Assembly (NCBI GenBank): GCA_033558025.1
Contig: JAUCEF010000006.1
Span: 2,976,001 to 3,040,000 of the forward strand
Origin: Phytophthora sp. 'mugwort'
Lineage: Eukaryota > Oomycota > Peronosporomycetes > Peronosporales > Peronosporaceae
Direction of reading: 5' to 3'
Length of the DNA stretch: 64,000 bases
The position numbers and the translations under genes were made by a program. Below are positions 12,403 to 24,779 of this stretch, one piece after another (position 1 is the stretch's first letter; every line of letters begins with the position of its first letter). A model generated the notes under the pieces. It made no database searches. It was not told the origin of the DNA and saw only the letters and a program-made list of their open reading frames with translations.

Positions 12403-13790
12403 TCACCTTGTCGCTTTCCGTGAGCACACCGTCGACTTTCGGCGCAGGTTCTGCTCCTCGGGATCGCTGCTAGGGACTTTCCTGCATTCTACGACACTAG
12501 GCTTGGTGGCATCCACTGCAAACCACTGGGGCGAGTTTGTCGCCGTCCGTAAGGATGCGTGATCTGTGTAGATCACAAAGGACTGGGGGCCCAGGAGGTG
12601 CACCCGGAACTCGACAAGGCCGTACTTCATGGCAAGCAGCTCCTTGTCATGAACGGGGTATTTCCGTTCGGCAGCCTTGAGCTGCCTGGACTGAAACGAG
12701 ATCACTCGTTCACGTCCTGCTGCATCGTGCTGCAGCAATGCACACCCGATTGCATAATCGGATGCATCACAGACGACGCTGAACGGCTTTACCTCGTCCG
12801 GCAGTGTCAGGATAGGCGCCTTTTGTAGGCTCGCCTTGACATTGTCAAAGGCCTCGTGGTGCTCACGTCCCCAGTGCCAGTCGGTATCCTTCTTCAGAAG
12901 ATCCGACAAGGGTCTAGCCAGACCCGCGTACCCTTCGCTGTACTTATGGAGGTAGTTGTCTAAACCCAGCCACTTCCCCAGATCCTTCTGGGACCTTGGT
13001 GTTGGCCAAGCTGAAATGGCTTTGACCTTCTCCGGGTCGGCTCGAACCGCTGACGTTGCTAATGAAGCAACCGAGAACTTTGATCTCTTGCGCAGCGAAG
13101 ACGCACTTGTCGATGTTGGCATAGAGCTCGTTCGCTCTCATGATCTCCAACACTCGACCGAGGTGCTCCAAATGCACCTCCATAGCCGTCTTGCCTCCCT
13201 CAGTACGGCTATGGACGAAGATTTCGTCGAAGTACGACTGTGGTACGCACGCAGTGGTCTAAACAACTGCGTGACCAGGCGATTGACCGTCGCCGGGGTA
13301 TTAGACAAGCCTGTGGCACCACCAGCCACCCCTAGAGCATACCGCTCGGGGTCTCATGGCGGTGAGCGGGATGTCGCTCTCGCACATCAGGATCGGGTAG
13401 TATCCGTCCACCAGATCCAAGGCGCTGTATAACTCGCACCCGGCCATGCTGTTTAACAACACATCTTTTCGCGGATGGGTGTCTGGGCCGGCACCGTTGC
13501 GCTGTTCATCTTATTAAAAGCACGAACCAGACGCCACTTCCCGTTCGGCTTCCGAACGCAGAAGCTTGGCGTCGAGTGCGGGAGTTTCGATTCCCGCACC
13601 ATGCCTGCCTTGGCCTTTGCGGCGAAGAAGGTATCAATGACCTCGCATTGCTATCGGGGCAGTGGCCATTGTTGGTGACACAGTACTTTGCGTCCGACAC
13701 GAGATTGATCTCGTGCCTGATCCCATGGTCCGGTGGGAGTTGAGACGGTGGATCCTTGGACACCACGTCCTCGAACTCCTTCATCAAAGG
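12403..13790 (-). pseudogene. Gypsy reverse transcriptase and RNase H, broken
   Basis: From high to low coordinates: EFEDVVSKDPPSQLPPDHG (about 13,780), the classic approach to a gypsy reverse transcriptase; LYSALDLVDGYYPIL (about 13,415); the thumb with ADPEKVKAISAWPTP; and RNase H with VVCDASDYAIGCALLQHD (about 12,780) and VHDKELLAMKYGLVEF. The segments lie in at least three frames. The RNase H acidic residues are still visible, but the polymerase is disrupted between about 13,180 and 13,440. Confidence 0.8.
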
Positions 13791-14674
13791 AACACTGGAT
13801 CTTTCGGGTTCTGGAGAATCTCAGACCCAAGCGCGAGGCACGTTGGGAGGAGAATGCCTCCAGGACGCCCTCGTCCATAACCGAGGAGGAATTAATTCTC
13901 TGGAGTGGACTCTTGCTTCAAGAATAGCACCTCCGCGATTTCTCCTGGCTTCAGGTCGTCCAGGAAACCTGTCGGCGTCAACTCTTCGAGGTTCAGGAGC
14001 TCTGACACCTCTGGCAGCGGCTCTAGCTGGATGCCGTCTGCTTTGACCCGATGGCAGGTCTCGCCGTCGAGAATCTGATAACACCCTTCGACTGGCCGCG
14101 TCGGAAGAATCCGGGTCTGGGTTCCGAGTCGCTTGAAGCGACTCCAGTCTGAAATGACTTTAGACTCGACTTGCGGTATCGATTATGTCGTCGACGACGA
14201 CCGTGACGTGGTACTACCCACGTCTGTGGACGTCTCATTGACGACGTCCAAAACCTCTAGGGCTTCGTGTGGAACATGGTTACCCACACAAGAAGTGCAT
14301 TCCGCCACTTCTCTTCAGTTATGGTCTGGGTGACTCGGTGTGGAACATGGTTTCCCGCACAGGAAGCGCCTCGCGCGTCTTCCTCGCCAGTTTCAGTCTG
14401 GGTGACACGGTGTGGACCTAGGTTGACCACCTGGTCGGTGCCTCCAGACACCGCCACTCTTGAAGCCTCAGCCGACGGTCTAGATCCCGGCGGGGGTCGA
14501 GAGCTATCCTGTAAGGACTGCCGCACTCGACTAGGTGCAGCTTCTGCTGCCACCGCTTCTAGGGAGTCGTTCAATTCGTCGGCGGCTCCAAAAATTCACT
14601 GGATGCTCCTGCATCCCGGCGCCCCATTCGGACGCCCCAGTTCCTGGCAGAGGTGGGACCATGACTCACCAATG

Positions 14675-15001
14675 CTATGCAGTAACTGCGGGCCGGCTGG
14701 CCCCGATGGCTTTGTTTCGCCAATCTATCCATGTCTCATGTTTTTCGAGCCAGGGCATGCCCAGGATCAAGTCATACTTGTCCTTTTCGAGGACAGTAAA
14801 CTGCTCCATGCTGTCGAAGTCCTCAAACTTCACAGCTAGATCCACATGGATCTTGGGAACTGTAATCACCGTTCCGTCGGCCAGTTGTACCGACGCTGTC
14901 CCGTTGCCTTTGCTTTCTCGTAAAGCATCGGCCAGCTTGTTGTTGTTCTCCGCAACAATCCGGCGGCATGCGAAGTTCTTCGACACCCCGGAGTCTATCA
15001 A
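14675..15001 (-). pseudogene. Gypsy aspartic protease domain
   Basis: The translation starts MIDSGVSKNFACRRIV, a degenerate form of the retropepsin D-S/T-G-A-S-x-N-F active site, and ends DLILGMPWLEKHE, the conserved second half of gypsy proteases (GMPWL). It lies between gag and polymerase as expected. The third active-site position (Val for Ala) differs from the usual pattern, so activity is doubtful. Confidence 0.7.
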
Positions 15002-15174
15002 GACTCGGAAGGGATGGGTATATCCCCGTACACTTACGTGTAGTACTAGCTGCCCAACGCTGCCCTTCTTCGATTCGAGAGTGCAAATACTCTCAGGGGC
15101 TAAGTCTCCATGGTGTGTGCCGCCCGCGCACCGCTCATGAAGACTTAGATCTTCCCCAGTACGGCTCCCCGCCC

Positions 15175-16072
15175 CTACTGGTTTCCTGCGTTCCCCTGCT
15201 CGTGGGGTCGCGGCCTTGCCAGCGACCCTTGAGCGCGATGGGCTTGGGTGGGGAATCGATTTCGTTGTCTCCTCGCAGGACAGGCACCCGCCATGTGCCC
15301 TAGCTTACCGCAGCTATAGCAGCGAATATCATGCTGCTCGGTGAGCCCAAGTTCCATGGGACTGGCCCGCTTGGGGCCCCGCGATTTGGTGTCGCAGCCT
15401 CTGGCCACATCTCCGCCAGCGTTCGTGCCTGGCGGTGACTATACTCCTCTTGGAGGGCGACTTGGATCGCCTCTTCCAGAGTATTGGCCTGCAACCGAAA
15501 TAGCTGGTGCGGGCCGGGCCTACTCTTAGGCCGTCCATGAACACCGTCACTTTGATGTGTTCGTGGAGTGGGCTTCCCACGAGGGATGCGGTGAGCTCCC
15601 GCATCTCCTGGATGTACTCGTGCAGCTCACGTCTTCCCTGCTTACATGACAGGAAGCGTGACGGCTGGTGGTACTCATAGTTCGCCGAGAGGAACGCGGA
15701 TCTAAGCTGTTCACACAGTTGAACCCAGGATACGAAGCATCCAGGCGTTGTTGCTTCCAGCGTATACGCACAACTCTTAGCACGTCCGTTAAGGTTGGAG
15801 AGGGCGAAAGCCACTCGGAGGTGCTCCGAAGAGATGAGAGCCGTATCCATTGCAAGCTCTACTTCTCGCACCTAGAAGTGAAGGTTTTCACCTTCCTTCC
15901 CTTCATAAGGGTTTACCTTCAGCCTTAACGGCTTAAGGTAGACCGGTTTCAGCTCTGCGGCCGGAACTTGCAGGTTGCTCCCAACATGTTCGATGAGCCC
16001 CCGCTCATACATGTCGAACGCAGTCACGCGTTCGACCTGCTCAGCTTGCGTTAACGACGCCAAGCTGCGCAA
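15175..16072 (-). pseudogene. Gypsy gag with zinc knuckle, broken
   Basis: 15872-16072 and 15329-15871 hold a retrotransposon gag domain (for example FALSNLNGRAKSCAY and HEYIQEMRELTASL). 15175-15408 holds a nucleocapsid zinc knuckle CYSCGKLGHMAGAC of the CX2CX4HX4C type. The three pieces are in different frames, so gag is broken in at least two places. Confidence 0.75.
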
Positions 16073-16221
16073 GGCATCATACCAATAGGCCAGTTATCTT
16101 ACGAACGGACTCGAACTGTGAGTCGTTCAGATGAGGAAACTCATTCCGGTCCATGTTGCTAGGACCCAGAGGTTTCAGGTAGTAACCCGCGTAGGCGTGG
16201 ATTGACTACAATGCTACCAAG

Positions 16222-16575
16222 TGCGACGGGGCACAGAAACCTTGCGCATAGGAAGTGTGACTTCCGGAGAACATACAAACTCTCAGTGAACGGCAGTTCA
16301 CTAGTCCCTGGCCGTTACCAAAATTAGGTAGAATTAAGACGGATTATATTATAGGCGACCCCTTCTAATGCGTCTAACTTTATAGGTTAGTCACCTATAA
16401 AGTTCCCTAGATGTTATCCTATTGAGCGGCTCTGAGGTCTTTGTACCATATCTGTGGTACCTATCTATGACGTCATTACCATCGACGTCATAGTGATGTT
16501 TAGCTACATTACTTAGTTACTTGGGTACACCTGCTCTGAAGAGTGACTTGGCACTCTTCATGTAACCCCGTTACA
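16222..16575 (-). repeat. Putative 5' LTR of the gypsy element
   Basis: Upstream of gag (minus strand) is about 350 bp of noncoding DNA that would start TGTAAC and end in CA. A possible primer-binding sequence TTGGTAGCAT follows near 16,211-16,220. TGTAAC and its reverse complement GTTACA occur close together at 16,561-16,575. No partner LTR is found in the window, so boundaries are a guess from end motifs. Confidence 0.35.
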
Positions 16576-17362
16576 ATGGTACTCCCTCGTGAGAATGGTG
16601 ACGCCAAGTGAACAAGAGCACGATGCTCAGATATGTTGAAGCATCGCGTGGCGAATATGACCATAACAGTAATGTCGTCATTTCTTCACAACGAGAAATG
16701 TGATGACGGTTGTGCTGGTCGCGAGCTCAATTCCAGTACCCCTATGACTGTTTTCCATTTGTGCAGTCTGGTAGATAAGTACTTCGAATTTTCGCGGCGA
16801 AATATTCTTGGGTTCACCTAAGCACCATTTAAAAAGCAGAACGAAATTGCGAAATTTGCGGTGAATTCAATTATACACACGCCGTGTTAAACATGAACAG
16901 CACGGTCTTTGATGTTATCTCCTAAACGTGCAGATTTCGACAGACCCACGCAAACTTACAGACCTTCCCTGAGGCGATTCCACGTCTGGTTGCGCCTCTA
17001 TTCAATGTTTCATGCTGTACAACGATTCGCAATTGTCAAACGCTGTCATCTAGAATCCAGATCTCTAGTTCTTGGAACCGATTTGGACCGGCAACCTTAA
17101 TTGAAGCAGAGAGAGAGAGAGAGCCGCGACGTCTCGGCGTAAAGACTGAAAAAGACAGTGCCGACTGCAAAACACTCCATATTGGCAGGATAGTCTCCAA
17201 CACGGAAGCGTAGAAGAAATCCATAGAAAAAATGTTCACCTTACGTGTGCCGGGCTCAAAACCGAAATGATAGAAATACCGGAAACTGTTTCATCAAGTG
17301 ACCCCCAATAGACGTTCTCAGTTGCCAAGTTCGCGTGTAGCCCCCACTGCTTAAAACAAATC
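16576..17362. other. Intergenic stretch with a short GA repeat
   Basis: I see no gene. A (GA)n microsatellite lies at about 17,108-17,123. The last part is presumably the promoter of the gene starting at 17,363, but I recognise no initiator motif in it. Confidence 0.5.
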
Positions 17363-20300
17363 ATGGTGAACAAGTTCAAACGATTCTTCAAGTCGCTTGG
17401 TGGCAAACACTCGAGTCCGTCTTCCAGCTCAGAGAAACAATCGACCGGATCTTTGACAGCGGTGACTAGTCAACCGTTCGTTAGTGGCCCCTACGGTTCA
17501 TCGTCATCAGTCGCTTTCCATGCCTCGACGTCCAGGAATTTGAGTACTGTGGAGCTCGAAGCCCGTCTCGAAACGTCTGGATCTCTCACAGGCGCGACGA
17601 CTTCCAATCTGATGGCCAGCATCAAGACTGAAGACTGTAGGAAGGACGGAAGTATCGACTGGGCCTCGCTACTTGGCCGAATTCCCAAGCTCGTTGCTGA
17701 GTGTACAACCTGTTCAACGACCAGTCCACCGACCACGCGGAACGCCACCAACAGTATAGGAGATTTTAACGACCTCCTTGCGCTGCTTCAACAAATGGTC
17801 GGACGCGAGAATCAGCAACGAGTAAAACAGTTTTACGCAGGTAACGAGCCACTTTACGGCAGCAACGGTAAGTCCTCGTCGTGATTTTTCCTCCTTCCCC
17901 CTATTTAACTTCGTTTTTTTTTCGCTCTTACAATAATTTGTATTCTTGTACGCTCTGTAGCATCACCGAGCTGGAGCCAACGCCGCAAACTCTTTCGTCA
18001 GTGTCGACGTGGACTGTTAATTTGCTGGAAATTTCTCATTGCTCAGCTTAACGATGAAAAGTCGTCGCTACCAACGGAGACGCGCGACTTGTATTTTCAA
18101 CTCATCGGGATTATCATGGAACGGGTGGAATTTCACTTACCAATCACGAAATCCGAGACAGAGACGTCAACGAGCAGCAGGTCGAAGACGCCAAAGGCGA
18201 CAACAACTGCGAGCGGCGCGGGAATGGGATGGCTAGCTTCCTCCCCCACGGCATCACAGAACAAGATGGATTTTAACGAAGAAAGCAGCCACAATAGTGA
18301 GCCGAATCTGATGGTCGATACGGAGAATGTCAGCGCCAATGCAAATAAAACACACGGTACCAGTGACGAGGCCTCGGATGGCGAGCGTGACTTGTACTTG
18401 TACAGGTGTCTGCTGATCGCCACATTCAAGTACGCAATCGAGAATCTCGAGTCTGCACGACTTAAACAACGGCCATACATTTCGCTTGTGGAGACGAGAT
18501 TTTACGCGCGTGTGTTTGCTGTGTGTTACTTCCGTGTACCAGTTCTCCAGAGCGTCATACTGGACCAGATCTTTTGTGCTTATCGTGAGAAGGAATGGCT
18601 TCATCTTCACGCCCATGATTCCCGTGTGGAAGATCTGACTGAGGAAGGGACCAGTGCACCAGCAACTGAGAGTCAATCGCAACGACGTCCTTCAGCTTCC
18701 CGACCTTGGAATGGCAATACCTTTTTAGGATCCTTACTACGCTGGACGGACTATGACGGATATATCTTAAGTGAAGAAGGAAATGGCAACGGCACAAGCA
18801 GTGCCAAGGTGACGAACCGCTACAATAACAAACACTACGCAGGAATGGCGTCCGTCTCGGCCTTACGAAGCGACGAAGAAGAGTTTGTACGACAAAACCC
18901 CACATTGTTTAAATGGACACGCTTCTCGCCGTACCTGGGGCCGTATCCCGACTCGGATATCTTTCGCATGACAGACACAACACGCAATGGTTGGCTGCAA
19001 AAGTTGAGCCATGACGGTGAATTTTTCTCGAAATTCATGGGCTTTGTGTGTCTTCATGCAGCAAATACGGCTCTAGGGAGTGACATGGTGTGGACTTGTT
19101 TGCCGGGTTATACGCTGCTGATCCGAGTGTCGCTGCTGTTGCTGAAAGAGGCTTGTTGGGCCAAGTGGCTGTACGTACGCGACACGTGTGGCCCATTACC
19201 GTCATCATCCATGGAAATCGAGCCAGGAAGCCAAGACGAGGAGCGACTGCCATTCGAGCTCGACTCGATTCGTGCCATTCGAACCGTGCTCGATAATGTG
19301 GTACAGCTCTTACGGAACAGTCAGCTCCTGGAGAGTAGTGTGCTGGCCATGTATGAATGCACCAATGTGCTCCATGCACGAAGCGTCGAAGTGTGCTTGA
19401 CTCGTTTTGAAGAATGGTTTAGTGCTACAGCGATGCTCACAGAGATTGGTGGCGTTGACAATCGACGTGGTAGTGGGATGATGGTGTACCGCTTGCCACC
19501 AAGTTTCAGGGGACAAACGTTCGCTACGGGCATGCGGTTCATGCTGTCGAGTGAGAATTGTGAGATTCTCAGCAGCACCTTGCTCTTCCTGTACCATCGT
19601 ATGGACTATTTCGAAGGCGACTTGAGGCAGAGTATCCTCAAGGCGCTTGTACAGCGACACATGACGTTCTTCCTGCACTGGAACGCCGACGTCCGTACAA
19701 AATACCACCATTTACTCGTCTATCGCGTCGTGCGAGCCAACCGGTTCGTCTTGGACTCGCCTATTGACCACCTTCTACTTGGGCGCGGCGCGATCTCGTC
19801 GCTCGAACTTAGCCAAGCTCATGACGACGAGTTGGACGAAGATGACGGCTACAGTCCCCACTCCGACAAGGAAATTCGCTATAACGAGGCAGCACAACAT
19901 CCGTCTAACCCCAGTATGACGGCTGCTGACCTGAATGTTCTTCGCACAGAGCAAGCGCTTTGGCGCGCGTTTGACGCGTGCTTGGCCGTCATCTTGTCGC
20001 ACGAGCGTCAGTACGCCCGTGACGGGAACCGCAAGTTTCAGAGCGAGCAACTGGCCGCTCGTAGCCGGGCGCTCGCCTTCCGCACGTTAAATCGCCACAC
20101 TACTGAAGACTCGAACGCAGCAGCAACAACAAGTGTAAACGAGGGACTTCCGGGTGGTAAGCCGTGCCACGAAGTTGAGTTGCTGGATGAAGAACTGCGA
20201 CGTGAGCCTCCGTACTATTTGCGTTACTTACCTGGCGATGAGTTAGCCCTGTTGGACGAACTGCGTCGTCTTGCTAGCTCAGTGCGGTACCCACACCATT

Positions 20301-20413
20301 GCCAAGTGTATGCAGCACACTCACTTCGCTGCTACTCAGACCTCCTCAAGCAGTATTACCGTGAATTGGACAGCAACGGCAGCGTCGAGCCCCCACCACT
20401 GGGGTTCTTCTGA
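17363..20413 (+). CDS. Conserved protein of unknown function (possibly DUF1765-like)
   Basis: Two exons, 17363-17867 and 17961-20413, are joined across a 93-bp GT-AG intron and encode about 985 residues. The frame is open across the splice, which supports the model. The first ~170 residues are Ser/Thr-rich and probably disordered. The rest is helical, interrupted by an acidic low-complexity stretch, and contains MTFFLHWNADVRTKYHHLL and VLAMYECTNVLHARSVEVCL. These blocks recall the fungal/protist DUF1765 (UPF0592) family, which has no established biochemical role; the resemblance is from memory and needs a profile search. I see no signal peptide or catalytic motif. The gene is convergent with the next one, stop codons about 210 bp apart. 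Confidence 0.8.
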
Positions 20414-20623
20414 GCCTAAAACAAGTACTGTACATACCTCCGTTATTCTGGTCTCAGATCAAAATTCAGTGATGAAACGAGGCCAAAACGTGCGGAATTA
20501 GGGGGTGAAGGCTTGAATATTCCACTGTTGTCGTACCTTTGATTAATTCATTTCGTGGCGTTCCTTCTGCTGCTACAGGAACTATTACTCATGTAGATGT
20601 AGACTCCAACCTGTTCCTACTGT

Positions 20624-23277
20624 TCACGGGGTCGCATCACCTTCGCTCTCATCAGAAATCTGTAGAAGCCGCCAGCGCTTCGAGTAGTCGACGTCATCCC
20701 GAGAGTGTCTGCTCGACTCTCGCAGACCCTCGATCTCCAGTGATTGCGCGTATGGCAGACGTCCAGACGGCTGCAGTGTCTGAAGCGCCCCCATGGGGGA
20801 CACATCAACGGATGACCCTACACTAGCTGTCGAAGCGAACGAGAAATCCAACGTAGAGGCATCAAATCGTCTGATCGGTGACTCATTTTGTTGTTGAAGT
20901 CTCAAAAGCTGCGTTTGGAAGTCTCTCGCCTTGGTTTTCCATTCATCAACATCCTCTTCGCTTTGCTGCAGTCTTGAACGTACCATCGCCGCCTCTTCCT
21001 CGGCTTTCTGGGCTTGTGCACTTTTCTCCTCCGCGACACGCTCACTGGCTTCAAGTCGCTTTTGCACTGCAGCGAAGTGTGCAACGTCGGACTTTTTAGT
21101 CTGCAGCTTCCGCTCATGGACTTCCCGGTTGGCCTCCATCTGTACAGCCTCCATTTTCTCTTGAAGATGCGCGTCACATCGTCGTAGCTCGGCAGCGTGT
21201 TTCTCTTCCATCGTGTGAATCTCCGCCTTGAGACGGATGTTTTCCAGCGACAGTTTCTGTTCACGTTCTTCGCACGCTGTCAATTTCTTGTTAAGAACAG
21301 CATTCTTCTCTTCCATATCTTGAACACGAACTTCGAGCTGCGACTTGTCATTCTGAAGATCATAATACGAAGTGCACATGGAGACAACAACGGCGCTTTT
21401 AGGGATTGACGACGTCGAGCCAATCGACGCCTTGTTCAGGTTGTTCTGCTGATTCATTCGCCAATGGGTCCACTTGCCCCACATACCGCAAGCAGGCACA
21501 AAGTGCTCGGCATCATTCTTCGAGCAGAAAAAGCACTTGCCAGGCTTAAATGACGGCAAAACGGAGACCATTCTCCGATCTAACGGTGCGTCAGTATTTA
21601 CCATGGCTCTTGTCTGTTGAGATGATGAATCTGTCGTGGTCGAGTCCTTTGCTACGACAGTCTTTGATATCTTGGTCTTTATAGGTGTTTTAAACTCTTT
21701 TTCATCAGCTGGTTTAAGTTGCGCGTTCTGCATTTCCTCTCCTTGATGCAGGTCAACTGCAGGTCGTTTTAGTGCCTCTTTTGATACTGCTTCAGTCGCT
21801 GTTTGTGTTCCCATAGCCTGAATTGCCGTTTCTGTCGCCATACGCGCTGACAAAATCTCGGGATCAAACCCTGCAGTATATTCCGAGACAATCCGTACTA
21901 GTAAAGGGTATTCCCTCTCCATACCAGCCTGCAGTTGAGGATATAAGAAACAGGATCGCGTCAAGAAGGACACGAGCTCCGTCCAAGCGCATACGAACCA
22001 GCCGAAGACGCCCATAGCAATCACCACTGACGCCAAGAGAAGTCCATATCCTACACTATGAGCCGAGAAAATAATCCACGAAGCCGGCATCGCAAGCGAC
22101 ATTACCCACAGAACGAACGCACCAACGACCGGTACCACTAACAGCCATCGCAGTCGTCTTGTCATGACCAGAAGAAAGACCGTCACACCTGCACAGTGGC
22201 TAAACCAAGCCCAACCTGTAGCTTCATCCACGAATTTCAAAGCGTCTGGAAGTGATGCCCAGCCACCCAACGTGAAAGCTCCCCACAGTATCACCGCAAC
22301 GACGAAAGACGCTGTACTGTCGGTATTAGCTGCCTTGAAGCCCCGCAACGATAAAGTGTGTAATAACAGCCAGCCATCATCCTCTCCGCCTTGCAGCAAC
22401 GCTTCACCCCCCGCCGAGGTACACGCCACTGCCAACGTGATACTTTCTCGTCCTAGTCGCCGCCGTAGTGCAAACCGTTCACGAGAATTGTACTCGGAGT
22501 AGTATGCAATGGTATTAAACACCCAAACCATCGGCATCAAGAAGAAAATACCCAACACGGCTTCTGCTCTTCTTCGTGGCGGTCGTACAACGAAAGTGAG
22601 CACAGAATACACCGCAGCCGTGGCCCAACTGCCGTAAAAGGACGACACGTAACCAAGAGGCGTGATCTTGGGAATCGTATAGAACGACAGGCCAAAAGTC
22701 ACGAACAGTGCGTCCTACAGCGAAGAAAGAAAATACACACAACATAAAGGTCAAACTAGGAATATAAAATATGAGAGTTTTGGGATCGATGGGGAAAACG
22801 CACCCATTGGCAGAGACTTGTTCGTTGCAGCGCGTACAGAAGCATCGTGGGAAGGCCGCTGGCCACCGACACCAAGAGCATCGTCTGCTCCTCCGCCCAC
22901 ACCAGGTCCCATCGCACCAGCAGCCACATGGCTACTTGGAGCATCTACACGTCATGACGTTGTCGTTAGCGCAGGACATCTCATAAGTTATATCTCCTGC
23001 TGACAAGTATAAATTATTATAAACATACCGCAATCAAAACTCGCGTTGGGACGGTAACCAGCAGATTTTCCACCGGATAATCGAGCCCATCGGCCAGTGT
23101 GAATAAAATTTGAGAGGCCGCAGCCGGCAGCAGCGAGCGCAGCCACAGCGCCTTCTTGCGCGGGTGCAGCCCCGCCTGGTACGCCTTCTCCAACGCCGGG
23201 TCCTCAAACTGCAGCGTGAACTGGTTCAGTCGCACCGTCGAGTGCAGCCGCTCGGCCTCCTCATCTGCCGCGCCCAT
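20624..23277 (-). CDS. Multi-pass membrane protein with C-terminal coiled coil
   Basis: Three exons on the minus strand, 23277-23029, 22944-22804 and 22714-20624, are separated by introns of 84 and 89 bp. All joins are in phase 0; the product is about 826 residues. The start ATG at 23277 is the only good one; longer frames lack ATG. The N-terminal ~400 residues contain about nine to ten hydrophobic segments (for example VVPVVGAFVLWVMSLAM). A short Cys-rich element CFFCSKNDAEHFVPAC lies near residue 523. A long Glu/Lys/Gln-rich coiled coil runs from about 582 to 740, followed by a Ser-rich tail. The layout suggests an integral membrane protein with a cytosolic dimerisation or tethering arm. 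I do not recognise the family and assign no function. The weakest point is the GTGCGT donor of intron 2. Confidence 0.8.
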
Positions 23278-23869
23278 GCTTGTCGACGAACAACGATTAG
23301 AAAATAAAATATGTGGGGCCTTCAACGCGTAGATATTAGCCAATCAAAACAGCGGATATGAATCATCAAATTATCTAGAGCGGTGAAATCCAGTGGATTT
23401 ACGGTTTTAACCATTAACCATTTCGTAAAAGCATCATTATTTCATTATCTCCGTCCCCACGTTTAAACCGATTGTAGCCAGCATAGGCGGCTCGAGGGCA
23501 GGAACCGGTGTTATCGCAATCACTCACAAGAGGAAGGCAAGGCGGGCAACAGGGGTAAGCATTTAGGAAGAGGTGAAGGACAAGTTTATCCATTCTTGTC
23601 TACTCACTTCGAGATTTTCTTTTAACCAGACATGCTCTCTTCGCTAGGTTTAGCAGAGTCGCAAACGGAAACGCGGCCCAGAACGCTCTACCATGAGCGC
23701 TCGAGCCATGACGACCAAATTAGCCAGACACCTCCATGGGTAGTGGGAACTGCTTCCATAGATACGCATGACCCTCGTCCGGGTAGGGTTGCTGGCGCAT
23801 GTGGAGGTTGTAGAACGAGGTCGCCAAGGCGTCGCTAGCTAGCGATACCAAGGCACTCGGTATCGCCGC
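23278..23869. other. Upstream flank of the membrane-protein gene, no gene seen
   Basis: This contains the presumed promoter of the minus-strand membrane-protein gene and then sequence that grades into a copia remnant. Short open frames here show no recognisable domain. Confidence 0.45.
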
Positions 23870-24580
23870 TCAAGGCGTTAAGCTTCAACACAAGATCAAG
23901 ATACCCGTGTCATGGAAGCATGGAGCACACTTTGAGGGTTCTACAATTGCACCATACTCCATAACCGTACCACAGTGACTCGGAGGCTACACGAGTTCAA
24001 TATGGAGAACAGATTGACTATGCGAAGGACCTGGACGTTTTCGATGAGCTGGTCGTCGAATTCCAGACATCGCGGGGGCCAGTCAACGAGACACGTCATA
24101 TTGGGGGCTACTGAACAGCCTTCTGTCGTTGATTGCGTCTATCATGGAGAAGGCCATGGGCGTCACACTCAACGATGTTAAGTATAAGCTGCTGGAGGAA
24201 CAGAAACGGTTGCAGAAGAAAGAGATCACGTAACGCGCGTTCGTGGCGGATGCTGGACTATTCAAGAAAATGGTCGCAAGGGGAACGACCCATGGAAGAA
24301 CGGCGGCGGCTTCATGGGCAAGTGCGACAAGCGTAACCAGACAGGACACACGAAGCGGGGCTGCCCGAAACGGAACAGTGCCAGTGCGGACGACGCCGGG
24401 TTTGCAGTTGGTGATGAAAGGTCTGCTGGGTGGCGTATCGACGCCGGTGCGACAGCGCTCGCAGTAATCCCTCCGAATATGAGGCGCTAGACACAGGCAT
24501 CGGTGTGATGATTGCTGACTGCAAGAATTCTCGATTAGTTGGGTGGAACGTGCGGTTGACTGGTTTGGACGATATCCGGA
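23870..24580 (+). pseudogene. Copia gag/protease remnant, + strand
   Basis: Conceptual translation in changing frames gives a copia gag: TVTRRLHEFNMENRLTM (about 23,970-24,020), IASIMEKAMGVTLNDVKYKL (about 24,140-24,195), then a nucleocapsid knuckle KCDKRNQTGHTKRGCPKRN (about 24,320-24,380) in which the second cysteine is arginine. The protease start WRIDAGATA (about 24,433) and NVRLTGLDDIRI (about 24,550-24,580) follow. The element is truncated there. No LTR was found. Confidence 0.7.
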
Positions 24581-24662
24581 TCTGGTTTCCTCCACCGTGA
24601 TCCGGATACCGTTCAGACCAGTCAACCGCACGCTCCACGTCCAGCCAATCGAAAATTCTTTA
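24521..24662. repeat. Imperfect ~60-bp inverted repeat made of copia sequence
   Basis: 24,521-24,581 and 24,600-24,662 are reverse complements of one another with about ten mismatches or small gaps, around an 18-nt loop. The central part (GTGCGGTTGACTGGT) is identical in both arms. Both arms encode the same copia segment (VRLTGL...IRI), one on each strand. This is a fold-back junction of two copia fragments. Confidence 0.75.
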
Positions 24663-24779
24663 AACCCGCGGTTGCAGAGAGCCCACGCATGTACTACATA
24701 AGGGTAGTGGGTTGAAGCAGTCAGTACGGCCTTGCTATAATACTTTGCAAAGCATTTTCAGGCACCATACTTTAGTTTG

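Larger units (their letters stand above)
12020..16575 (-). mobile_element. Decayed Ty3/gypsy retrotransposon lacking integrase
   Basis: Read on the minus strand from about 16,575 downward, it shows a putative LTR, a gag, an aspartic protease, a reverse transcriptase and an RNase H, in Ty3/gypsy order, with many frameshifts. After the RNase H (near 12,450) the usual chromodomain/integrase part is missing. Instead there is an unrelated open frame (12020-12427, Ala/Lys/Arg-rich, not recognised). No second LTR is visible near 11.5-12.0 kb. The element therefore looks 3'-truncated. Confidence 0.8.

Noticed and set aside
12020..12427. 135-codon minus-strand open frame after the gypsy RNase H
   Set aside because: It lies where an integrase would be expected but has no integrase motif. 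It could be a fragment of another element; too weak for a separate gene call.
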